Assembly (NCBI GenBank): GCA_003507475.1
Contig: DNVQ01000006.1
Coordinates: 1 to 28,840 of the forward strand
Direction of reading: 5' to 3'
Length of the DNA stretch: 28,840 nucleotides
DNA from: Candidatus Moraniibacteriota bacterium
GTDB taxonomy: Bacteria; Patescibacteriota; Minisyncoccia; Moranbacterales; UBA9337
The translations under genes were made by a program, and so were the position numbers. Numbering within the stretch: position 1 is the first letter of the stretch; every line of letters starts with the position of its first letter. Of this stretch, positions 6,740 to 12,668 are shown in pieces. Below the pieces are notes generated by a model that saw nothing but the letters and a program-made list of their open reading frames with translations, ran no database searches and was not told where the DNA came from.

Positions 6740-6780
6740 AACCTCATTGAATCATTAGATTCAATGAGGTTATTTTTATT
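6740..6780 (+). terminator. Strong intrinsic terminator
   Basis: A perfect 14-bp stem (6740-6753 with 6758-6771; core CCTCATTGAATC/GATTCAATGAGG), 4-nt loop ATTA, then ATTTTTATTTTT. Confidence 0.92.
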
Positions 6781-6862
6781 TTTAAATTTTTTATGTTATT
6801 TTTATAATATAAGGATAAGCAAATATATTGGCGAGACTAATTCAGCAAAAGGAGGGAAATAT

Positions 6863-6976
6863 ATGTTAACAATAGGTCGATTTTTATTGCTGTTTCTAGT
6901 CTTGTCAATTGCTGGAGCTTTTTTGATATCGTTCTTTATTAATAAAAAGAAAAAGAAGCCGCGGTTTGCTTCTTAA
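6863..6976 (+). CDS. 37-residue single-helix membrane protein
   Basis: A real small gene by its signals: AAAGGAGGG lies 6 bases before ATG 6863 and a terminator follows at 6998. The product MLTIGRFLLLFLVLSIAGAF continues LISFFINKKKKKPRFAS: one hydrophobic helix (about 4-27) followed by a lysine block, predicting N-out/C-in insertion with a basic cytoplasmic tail. The longer frame that runs into it from upstream crosses a terminator, so it is discounted. A TATAAT at 6803-6808 may serve as -10, with only a weak -35. No family recognised. Confidence 0.72.
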   Translation: MLTIGRFLLLFLVLSIAGAFLISFFINKKKKKPRFAS

Positions 6977-6997
6977 ATATGAATTGATTTTGTAAAT

Positions 6998-7029
6998 GGG
7001 ATTTTTCAGAAATGAAAAATCCCGTTTTT
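6998..7029 (+). terminator. Intrinsic terminator
   Basis: GGGATTTTTCA (6998-7008) pairs perfectly with TGAAAAATCCC (7013-7023), loop GAAA, then GTTTTT. Confidence 0.88.
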
Positions 7030-7037
7030 ATTTATGG

Positions 7038-7066
7038 GTAGAGACGAGGCATTGCCTCGTCTGTAC
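7038..7066. repeat. GTAGAGACGAGGCA palindromic repeat
   Basis: Arms 7038-7051 and 7053-7066 pair over 14 bp with one mismatch. There is no T tract. The core (AGACG...CGTCT) is related to the palindrome translated inside hypE at 4377. Confidence 0.75.
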
Positions 7067-7087
7067 AATATTGAATAGAGTTTACTT

Positions 7088-8401
7088 TTAGTTGCTTAAT
7101 AAAAAATAAATAATCTGCCCGAAAGAAAGTCCGGCATCGCCACGAGGGATCCCGTAAAATTGCTCTGCAATCACGGGACTGGTGTTTTTATAGAGATAAA
7201 CGTTTTTGGATGCGAAATAATCAGAAATGATTTTGTTATTGGTGACTCCTCCTCCTGCGAAAATTTGAATATTGGTTGATGACTGATGACTGTTGACTGA
7301 TGACTTTTTAACTATTTCACATAAGCCTTCGGCGATGTAAAGTTGAGCAGTGGCAGCGAGGCGTTTTTTGTCTTTGTGTAGGTTTTTGATTAAATATTTA
7401 AATAGGTGGGTAGTTTGTAGGCTGTAGTTTATAGGCGATGTGTTTTTAATCTCAATAATCTTTGGTTTTAAATTTGTATATGGTTTTGTAGAGTTGGCCT
7501 CCAATAAGTCTATTGCTTCATGTTTATATTTTCTTTCGTTGCCACAAAAACCCAATAGCAGAGAAACTGCATCTAGGATTCTTCCTGTGCTGGAAGTTTC
7601 AATGCAATTAAAATTTTGTTCTAGTTGATTGTATAAAAGTTCAAATTTATTCTTGGAATAATATTTTTTTACAAAATTATAGATGAATTCTTTTTGGGAT
7701 TTTGAATTTTTAAATTTTAATTTGTTTCGAATTTCGAATTTTTGATTTAGGATTTTTTTTATTATAGCAATAATAATCCTCGCTGGTTCTTGAATCGCTA
7801 TTTCTCCCCCCAATAATATTTGATTCTCAAGTTGGCCGATGCGTTGTATTTCAATGGGTTTATTTGTTAATTGGGTTTTGGAATTTTGAATTTGTTTGGA
7901 AATTGGAAATTGGAAATTAGAAATTGCGAAGCATTCTCCACCCCAGATAAGTTCGTCGGTTCCGTAGCCGGTGCCATCGAGGGCGAGGCAATAAAATGTG
8001 GCAGGAATATTTTTAAACCCCCTCTGTCCTTCGGACATCTCCCCCTTGGAAAGGGGGAGAGGGAGAAGGGACTCGCCGATGGCGGAAAAGATATGGGCGT
8101 GATGATGCTGGACTTGGATAAATTCGGCTTTAAATTTTTTGGCTAATTCTTCTCCCCATAAAGTAGTTTTCATTAGGGGGTGAAGATCGGTGATAATTAT
8201 ATTGGGTTTTATTTTTTCTTTTTTGAGAAAATTTAAAATAGATTTTTTGAAATTTAACCAATTGTTGTCATCTAAAAGGTCGCCAAAGTCTTTAGAAAAA
8301 TAAATTTTATTATTTTTATAAATAGAAAAATTTCCAGCTGATTCGGCTCCAAGGGCTAGAATTATTTTTTTGTTATTATTGGAAAAATTAAATATTTGCA
8401 T
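7088..8401 (-). CDS. hypF: HypF-type carbamoyltransferase, Kae1-like domain only
   Basis: Full HypF (about 750 residues) has acylphosphatase, two zinc fingers, a YrdC-like and a Kae1-like domain and transfers a carbamoyl group to HypE. This 437-residue protein begins directly at the Kae1-like part (IILALGAESAGNFSIY at 13-28) and lacks everything before it. Present are VQHHHAH (97-103, metal ligands), DGTGYGTDELIWGGE (142-156), TGRILDAVSLLLG (272-284), FAGGGVTNN (381-389) and GDAGLSFGQ (421-429). Residues about 111-129, 161-178, 219-238 and 366-377 are low-complexity peptides encoded by repeats and sit between conserved blocks. Carbamoyl-adenylate formation would need a separate YrdC-type protein not seen here. 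It is on the strand opposite to the other hyp genes. Confidence 0.9.
   Translation of the reverse strand: MQIFNFSNNNKKIILALGAESAGNFSIYKNNKIYFSKDFGDLLDDNNWLNFKKSILNFLKKEKIKPNIIITDLHPLMKTTLWGEELAKKFKAEFIQVQHHHAHIFSAIGESLLPLPLSKGEMSEGQRGFKNIPATFYCLALDGTGYGTDELIWGGECFAISNFQFPISKQIQNSKTQLTNKPIEIQRIGQLENQILLGGEIAIQEPARIIIAIIKKILNQKFEIRNKLKFKNSKSQKEFIYNFVKKYYSKNKFELLYNQLEQNFNCIETSSTGRILDAVSLLLGFCGNERKYKHEAIDLLEANSTKPYTNLKPKIIEIKNTSPINYSLQTTHLFKYLIKNLHKDKKRLAATAQLYIAEGLCEIVKKSSVNSHQSSTNIQIFAGGGVTNNKIISDYFASKNVYLYKNTSPVIAEQFYGIPRGDAGLSFGQIIYFLLSN
7271..7306. repeat. TGATGAC heptamer repeat inside hypF
   Basis: On the plus strand it reads GATGACTGATGACTG then TTGACTGATGACTT, four heptamer units. It is translated on the minus strand as KSSVNSHQSSTN (residues 366-377), just before FAGGG. 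The same family is intergenic at 503-530. Confidence 0.85.
7688..7747. repeat. A/T tandem tract inside hypF (TTTCGAATTTCGAATTTT family)
   Basis: Short direct repeats TTTCGAA and TTTTAAATTTTAAT encode NQKFEIRNKLKFKNSKSQKE, a charged stretch (residues 219-238) with no counterpart in the family as I know it. Similar AAATTCAAAATTT tracts are intergenic at 2184-2220. Confidence 0.6.
7868..7921. repeat. GGAAATT tandem repeat inside hypF
   Basis: GGAAATTGGAAATTGGAAATT is three perfect heptamers, followed by AGAAATT. It encodes SNFQFPISKQIQNSKTQL (residues 161-178) immediately after the conserved DGTGYGTDELIWGGE block. Confidence 0.8.
8014..8072. repeat. G/C-rich hairpin repeat inside hypF
   Basis: TCTGTCCTTCGGACA is a short hairpin (TGTCC/GGACA) and CCCCCTT..AAGGGGG a second one. 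Both are translated as SLLPLPLSKGEMSEGQRGF (residues 111-129) right after the HHHAH metal motif. Composition is strikingly richer in G/C than the gene around it. Confidence 0.85.
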
Positions 8402-8409
8402 AATAAATC

Positions 8410-8442
8410 ATGTTAACATTTTAACATATTAGCATTTTAGCA
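8410..8442. repeat. TTAACATTTTAACATATTAGC repeat
   Basis: Degenerate units TTAACAT and TTAGCAT just upstream of hypF. An inverted relative lies at 26752-26780. Confidence 0.65.
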
Positions 8443-8510
8443 TAAAAGATAGTTTTGGGGTGCATGATTTAATATTTAAGAAGAAAATGTTGAATAAAAT
8501 TATGTCTTGT

Positions 8511-8539
8511 TTGACAAATATAACCTTATTAACTATGAT
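8511..8539 (+). promoter_or_regulatory. Promoter of the 128-residue orphan gene
   Basis: TTGACA (8511-8516), 17 bp, TATGAT (8534-8539). Confidence 0.8.
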
Positions 8540-8599
8540 TGCCTGATGGTGAGAAGTCATATTTTTAGATAGTATTATATCAAAAAAAGGAGACAGCAC

Positions 8600-8986
8600 A
8601 TGACAGAGAGGAACCTCATTCATTTCCCAAAAGAGACTGCCGAAGCTATCGAATTTATGTTAGAGAGATTTAAGGAGGTTATCGAGGAAAATATTAAACC
8701 TTGGGGAAGAATGCGCGTGTTGAGAGATGTTAATTTCCGATATAATGGTGAAATAGTTAAATTTCTTGCCGGAATCGTGGATATATCTCCCAATCCTAAT
8801 TTTGGCCAGCCTCCCTGCGAGATTCAAAAACCATTAGTGCTGATTCACTTTAGGGAGGAACAGTTTTTTATCATGATTAAAAATACTCTTTATAGAGATA
8901 ATATCCCTGATTTACTTACAGGCATTGCCAAAGAAATTAGAAACTTAACTGGATATGATTATTCCATCCAGGGAATGAGGTATTAA
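8600..8986 (+). CDS. Unknown cytoplasmic protein, 128 residues
   Basis: No family is recognised. ATG 8600 follows AAAAAAAGGAGA with good spacing. The sequence has no signal peptide or membrane helix. It opens with an amphipathic helix (KETAEAIEFMLERFKEVIEE), then alternating strands (RVLRDVNFRY, IVKFLAGIVDI), a proline-rich turn (NPNFGQPPCEIQKP), and a second half LVLIHFREEQFFIMIKNTLY with a final helix and YDYSIQGMRY. This alpha-beta pattern suggests a small soluble domain. It is an independent unit: promoter at 8511, terminator at 9016, and the next gene has its own promoter immediately after. Confidence 0.75.
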   Translation: MTERNLIHFPKETAEAIEFMLERFKEVIEENIKPWGRMRVLRDVNFRYNGEIVKFLAGIVDISPNPNFGQPPCEIQKPLVLIHFREEQFFIMIKNTLYRDNIPDLLTGIAKEIRNLTGYDYSIQGMRY

Positions 8987-9015
8987 ACAGGAATTATTTT
9001 GTTAAACAAGGTATT

Positions 9016-9050
9016 GGGAGTCTTTGATGAATATTGAAGACTCTCTTTTT
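9016..9050 (+). terminator. Intrinsic terminator
   Basis: GGGAGTCTT (9016-9024) pairs with AAGACTCTC (9037-9045, one G.U), followed by TTTTT. The -35 box of the next gene starts three bases later. Confidence 0.85.
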
Positions 9051-9052
9051 AT

Positions 9053-9080
9053 TTGACAAAAATTATGTTACTGATATTAT
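9053..9080 (+). promoter_or_regulatory. Promoter of the 126-residue orphan gene
   Basis: TTGACA (9053-9058), 16 bp, TATTAT (9075-9080) preceded by TGA, an extended -10. Confidence 0.72.
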
Positions 9081-9144
9081 TATTTGCGGGTTTTTTCGGT
9101 TAGTTGTTTGGGCAATACTATATTAATTTAAGGGAGAAGTCACA

Positions 9145-9525
9145 ATGCAACATGGAATTGAAGTGGTAAATGGTGTATTTAAAGGAATTTTTTCCGAAAT
9201 GGCTGATCTATATAAAGAGAACATAAATGGGATGCTATATGAATATATGACACCCAAAGATCGAGAATTCATATGCGCACATTTTCCTGTAATGGAAAAT
9301 ATTTTCCCCTTGTATGCTCTGTATGCAGCTGTAGAAAAAACTCAAGACAAGGTCGTGTTGGAAATGCTAGTTTGGGTAACGAAAGATATGCTTACTCAGG
9401 GGATAACTTTTTTTGTAAATCCATCATTTGATCGTGATGAAAGAGTAAGAGAATTATTATCTCAAGCAATAGAAAAGGTTGACAAATATTTGCCCAATAA
9501 AGTTGTATTTGGCCGATTGGAATAA
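9145..9525 (+). CDS. Unknown helical protein, 126 residues
   Basis: No family is recognised. ATG 9145 follows AAGGGAGAAGTCACA, nearly the same site as for the secreted-protein gene (AGGGAGAAAAGTC). The product looks all-helical and soluble: an N-terminal helix with EVVNGVFKGIFSEMADLYKE, a central aromatic segment (ENIFPLYALYAAVEKTQ), KVVLEMLVWVTKDMLTQGIT, and an acidic C-terminal helix (RVRELLSQAIEKVDKYL). No signal peptide. It is a self-contained unit with own promoter (9053) and terminator (9551), directly before the hydrogenase operon, but nothing links it to the hydrogenase beyond position. Confidence 0.75.
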   Translation: MQHGIEVVNGVFKGIFSEMADLYKENINGMLYEYMTPKDREFICAHFPVMENIFPLYALYAAVEKTQDKVVLEMLVWVTKDMLTQGITFFVNPSFDRDERVRELLSQAIEKVDKYLPNKVVFGRLE

Positions 9526-9550
9526 TAATTTTTTCGCTCTATCGGTTTTG

Positions 9551-9585
9551 GAGGACTTTCGATAATTATCGGAAGTCCTCTTTTA
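9551..9585 (+). terminator. Intrinsic terminator, near-perfect palindrome
   Basis: GAGGACTT (9551-9558) pairs with AAGTCCTC (9573-9580), with CGATAATTATCG inside, then TTTT. It separates the orphan gene from the hydrogenase genes. Confidence 0.88.
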
Positions 9586-9593
9586 AATTTATA

Positions 9594-9622
9594 TTTATTA
9601 ATTATAAAAAATATGGTAGAAT
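9594..9622 (+). promoter_or_regulatory. Possible hydrogenase promoter (extended -10)
   Basis: TGG-TAGAAT at 9614-9622 is an extended -10; the -35 position (TTTATT, 9594) is poor. It is the best candidate between the upstream terminator and the small-subunit start. Confidence 0.35.
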
Positions 9623-9657
9623 TTAGAAGCAAAAATAAATTTAAAATTCTTTAAAAT

Positions 9658-10485
9658 ATGGAAAACAAAAATCAAAACGAAGACCCAAAAGAAGAGAAAG
9701 TGAGTATAGCTTCAGAACCTATTAAAGCTGAGGCAAAACCAAAGATAGCAATTGTCGCTCTGACGTCTTGCGAGGGATGTCAGTTTGCGCTTTTGGATTT
9801 GGGAGAAAAATTTTTAGAATTAGTGGAAAAAGTGGAGATGATTGATTGGGGTATGATTGAGGATGAAGAAGACCCAGGAGTGGATTTGGATATCGCAATT
9901 GTAGAGGGAACTCCTATAACCGAAGAGAATGTAGAGACCCTAAAAAAACTTAGAAAAAGAAGCAAGCTATTGGTAGTTTTGGGAAACTGTGCGGCGATGG
10001 GAGGTATTCCAGAAATAAAAAATTATCACGAGGGAAAAAATACTATTAAGCATGTTTATAGATATATTCAGGGAATTGAAAATACAGAAATAAAAGAAGT
10101 GGATAATTTTGTAAAAGTGGATTTTGTTTTCCCGGGTTGTCCGATAACTGCAGAAGAGTTTCTTAAATATTTTCCAGATTTATTAGAGGGAAGAATTCCT
10201 GACAGGACCGACCAGCCGGTTTGCGTAGAGTGTAAAGCCAAGGGAAATCGATGTTTGCTTTTGGATAATAAGCCATGTTTTGGTCCGATGATCCAAGGGG
10301 GTTGCGATGCAGTTTGCCCGACTTCTAAAATGATGTGCCAAGGATGCAGGGGTCTTAGGCCCAAAGGCAATGTTAAAGCTATGCGTGCTACTTTAAAGAA
10401 AATGATGACCGATGAAGAATTTGAAAATGTGACAGAGATTTTTGGGTTACGTGATGATATATCCGAAAGGGAATCCAAGATGTGA
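9658..10485 (+). CDS. [NiFe] hydrogenase small subunit, group 3-like (cytoplasmic)
   Basis: The small subunit carries the iron-sulfur relay. Four cysteines for the proximal [4Fe-4S] cluster are C38 and C41 (LTSCEGCQ), C111 (GNCAAMGG) and C161 (FPGCPI). A C-terminal eight-cysteine set follows: C189, C192, C199, C207, C216, C220, C227 and C230 (CVECKAKGNRC, KPCFGP, GGCDAVC, MMCQGCRG), enough for two more clusters. This pattern and the length of 275 fit group 3 (3b HydD/HyhS or F420-nonreducing MvhG type). There is no Tat signal; the first 26 residues are hydrophilic and acidic, so the enzyme is cytosolic. Diaphorase subunits normally beside group 3b genes are missing. No Shine-Dalgarno is seen; the start is the first ATG before the conserved KPKIAIVAL. 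Confidence 0.93.
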   Translation: MENKNQNEDPKEEKVSIASEPIKAEAKPKIAIVALTSCEGCQFALLDLGEKFLELVEKVEMIDWGMIEDEEDPGVDLDIAIVEGTPITEENVETLKKLRKRSKLLVVLGNCAAMGGIPEIKNYHEGKNTIKHVYRYIQGIENTEIKEVDNFVKVDFVFPGCPITAEEFLKYFPDLLEGRIPDRTDQPVCVECKAKGNRCLLLDNKPCFGPMIQGGCDAVCPTSKMMCQGCRGLRPKGNVKAMRATLKKMMTDEEFENVTEIFGLRDDISERESKM

Positions 10486-10489
10486 TTTC

Positions 10490-10526
10490 TTCACGAAATG
10501 GCAAATATTTGTTTTGCCCTCGTGAA
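10490..10526 (+). promoter_or_regulatory. Hairpin just after the small-subunit stop
   Basis: TTCACGA (10490-10496) pairs with TCGTGAA (10520-10526) and GGCAAA (10500-10505) with TTTGCC (10513-10518). AACATTTTTC follows, so partial termination or 3'-end protection between the two hydrogenase genes is possible. Confidence 0.6.
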
Positions 10527-10543
10527 AACATTTTTCATTTTTT

Positions 10544-10654
10544 GTCTTTGCGAGGCAGTACTCTGCCGTGGCAATCCAGTATATGCTCCACTATTTTATC
10601 AGAATTTTTTGGATTGCCACGCAAATATTGGGTACAATATTTACTCGCAAAGAC
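10544..10654. repeat. 111-bp MITE-like palindromic element between hydrogenase subunit genes
   Basis: Outer arms GTCTTTGCGAG (10544-10554) and CTCGCAAAGAC (10644-10654) and inner arms CGTGGCAATCC (10567-10577) and GGATTGCCACG (10611-10621) are each perfect 11-bp inverted repeats. The arms recall the widespread TCATTGCGAG..GCAATC bacterial intergenic repeats. GCAAATATT occurs at 10501, 10621 and 10665. No transposase is encoded. Confidence 0.88.
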
Positions 10655-10697
10655 AGATAGAATTGCAAATATTATAATTTATAATTATTGGAAGTTT

Positions 10698-11960
10698 ATG
10701 CAAATAAAAATAAACCATATAAACAAAATGGAAGGGCATGCCGGATTTATGGCTAGTGTCCTTAAGGGAGATGTTAAAAGCGCTAAATTGGAAATAAAAG
10801 AAGGAATTCGCTTGATAGAGGGAATTCTTATCGGCAGGCATTATAAAGATGTTCCGATAATAGTGCAAAGAATTTGTGGAATTTGTCCCGTGGTTCACAA
10901 TTTGACAGCGATTAAGGCGCTAGAAAAAGCGATGGGGGTAAAAATTTCTCAAGAAACCAAAGATTTGCGAAAATTATTGGAATGGGGGCAAATAATTCAT
11001 TCTCATGCTTTGCATTTGTTCTTTTTATCTTTGGCAGATTTATTGGATATTGATAATGATTTGAAAGTTGTAGAAAAATATCCCGAAGAAACTAAGATGG
11101 CGATAAAAATAAGAGAATTTGGGATGGAAATTGTAAAAGTTATTGGCGGAAGAGTTATCCATCCTTTGACCAATGAAGTAGGAGGCTTTAAAAAAGTTCC
11201 TACCAAAGATGAAATTAAGAAATTAATTGAACAAGGCAATGAAGCTTTGGAAACGGCTGAAAAACTGGGCGCATTTTTTGCTCAATTTAAATTTCCTGAT
11301 TTTGAAAGAGAGACTGAATATGTGTGTTTGAATAGTGGAGATGATTATGCTATTTACGAGGGTGATGTGGCTTCCAATAAGGGGCTTCATATTCCAGTTG
11401 AGAAATTTGAAAATAATTTTCATGAATTGCAAAAACCAAATGAAGTCATAAAAAGAGTGGAAGTTAAAAATAGAAATGTTTATATGGTGGGAGCGATTGC
11501 TAGAGTAAATAACAATTCAAAATGGCTTACTCCTAAGGCTGAATTATATTTAGAATCCTTGAACTATTCTTTGCCTGATTATAATCCTTTTCATAATGTT
11601 ATTTACCAAATGGTAGAAGTTATCCATTCAATCGAAAAATCTTTAATTACTCTTGGTCTTTTGGAAAATATGAATTTGTCTGGGGCAATAACTAAAGATT
11701 ATAAAGTTAAGGAGGGGATAGGAGTGGCGGCAGTTGAGGCTCCGCGCGGAACTCTTTATTATCATATCGACCTTGATCATAACGGGTATGTAAAAAATGC
11801 CAATATCATTACACCTACCGCCCAATCACTTTCTCACTTGGAAATGGATATTGCTCTTTACTTGAATGATATTATGGATTTGCCAGAAGAAAAAAGAACT
11901 CAAAAATTAAGAGGATTTATCCGAGCTTATGATCCTTGTATTTCCTGTGCGGTACACTAG
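10698..11960 (+). CDS. [NiFe] hydrogenase large subunit without C-terminal propeptide
   Basis: This is the catalytic subunit. Nickel and iron ligands are C60 and C63 in RICGICPVVH and C414 and C417 in DPCISCAVH; MEGHAGF near the N terminus and EAPRGTLYYH are also conserved. ATG 10698 gives a proper start (MQIKINHINKMEGHAGF); the 72 codons upstream in frame cover repeat DNA and are not protein-like. Length is 420. Most large subunits have an extension after the final His that a protease removes after nickel insertion; here TAG follows His420 directly. CooH, Ech-type and regulatory hydrogenases are known to lack it, but group 3 enzymes usually have it. The gene is 212 bp from the small subunit, separated by hairpin elements. 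Confidence 0.95.
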   Translation: MQIKINHINKMEGHAGFMASVLKGDVKSAKLEIKEGIRLIEGILIGRHYKDVPIIVQRICGICPVVHNLTAIKALEKAMGVKISQETKDLRKLLEWGQIIHSHALHLFFLSLADLLDIDNDLKVVEKYPEETKMAIKIREFGMEIVKVIGGRVIHPLTNEVGGFKKVPTKDEIKKLIEQGNEALETAEKLGAFFAQFKFPDFERETEYVCLNSGDDYAIYEGDVASNKGLHIPVEKFENNFHELQKPNEVIKRVEVKNRNVYMVGAIARVNNNSKWLTPKAELYLESLNYSLPDYNPFHNVIYQMVEVIHSIEKSLITLGLLENMNLSGAITKDYKVKEGIGVAAVEAPRGTLYYHIDLDHNGYVKNANIITPTAQSLSHLEMDIALYLNDIMDLPEEKRTQKLRGFIRAYDPCISCAVH

Positions 11961-11967
11961 AATGGGA

Positions 11968-11992
11968 GAATTAAGAATTAAGAATTAAGAAT
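11968..11992. repeat. GAATTAA tandem repeat
   Basis: GAATTAAGAATTAAGAATTAA then GAAT: three perfect heptamers, 7 bp after the large-subunit stop. Nothing else is seen up to 12093. Confidence 0.85.
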
Positions 11993-12093
11993 GTGAAAAT
12001 AATTTTAATCTTTGCAATAAATAATATTTAAAAGTGCAAAACTAAAAGTTATAGTTAATAATTTAAAATTTAACTAAGATAATATTTTGCAAT

Positions 12094-12648
12094 ATGAATT
12101 TAGAAATTCCCGAACAATATGCATCATTAGAGTTTGAAAGAGAAATCGAGTGGAGGGATATTTTTGCCGCTTGGAGAGTCTCTGAAGCTTATCAAAAAGA
12201 TTGGAAGAACCATTGGATCGAGCGCGGATTTGAATCTTGGGATGACTGGAGAGAGAATTATATCGCCCCACTTGAGCCAGAAAAACATTTGTGGAAAATT
12301 TATCGCATCAATAATCCACTCCAGGATGTAAATTTGATGTATGGAGTGCCTTCGCGGGGTTGGCAGGAAAAATGTTACGCGGGCGAGACAACTAAAACGA
12401 TTAAGGAGATATTAAATCATCCTGTGGTTATGGAAAATGAGAAAGTTAAACTTATTATGAATAATTTTCCTTTTCAAACAATGCTGACTGGAGTTATTCA
12501 TGAAAATAAAATTGTGCTTGTCGAAGGAATGCACCGAGCATTAGCTTTGGCTCAAATTGATAATAAAGGCAAAGGAGATGTTGTTATCGCCTTAACTGAT
12601 TACGAAGGTGAATTGCCATCTATTGGTATGGGGAATATTTCAGTATAA
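12094..12648 (+). CDS. Unknown protein with ParB-like segment, in the hydrogenase cluster
   Basis: I cannot assign the 184-residue protein. The N-terminal half is rich in Trp, Glu and Arg (EREIEWRDIFAAWRVSEAYQ, WKNHWIERGFESWDDWRENY) and soluble. The C-terminal half has IVLVEGMHRALALAQ, which resembles the glycine-His-Arg element (lidGhHRl.A) of ParB/sulfiredoxin-like domains, followed by GDVVIALTDYEGEL; preceded by FPFQTMLTGVI. A full ParB nuclease domain is not evident, so this is a weak structural hint. It sits 134 bp after the large subunit and 20 bp before the HypA-like gene, so co-transcription and a maturation-related role are possible. No Shine-Dalgarno. Confidence 0.7.
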   Translation: MNLEIPEQYASLEFEREIEWRDIFAAWRVSEAYQKDWKNHWIERGFESWDDWRENYIAPLEPEKHLWKIYRINNPLQDVNLMYGVPSRGWQEKCYAGETTKTIKEILNHPVVMENEKVKLIMNNFPFQTMLTGVIHENKIVLVEGMHRALALAQIDNKGKGDVVIALTDYEGELPSIGMGNISV

Positions 12649-12668
12649 TAATTTAATAATATACATTT

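Noticed and set aside
6617..6862. Longer 119-residue frame leading into the 37-residue membrane protein
   Set aside because: It overlaps the previous gene out of frame and crosses a strong terminator; AAAGGAGGG before ATG 6863 fixes the start.
7871..8146. Plus-strand 91-residue frame inside hypF
   Set aside because: It is the complement of conserved HypF motifs and repeat insertions, with no promoter or ribosome site.
10482..10697. 72-codon N-terminal extension of the hydrogenase large subunit
   Set aside because: The in-frame stretch translates a hairpin and a MITE-like palindrome, overlaps the small-subunit stop, and the family motif MEGHAGF starts right after ATG 10698.
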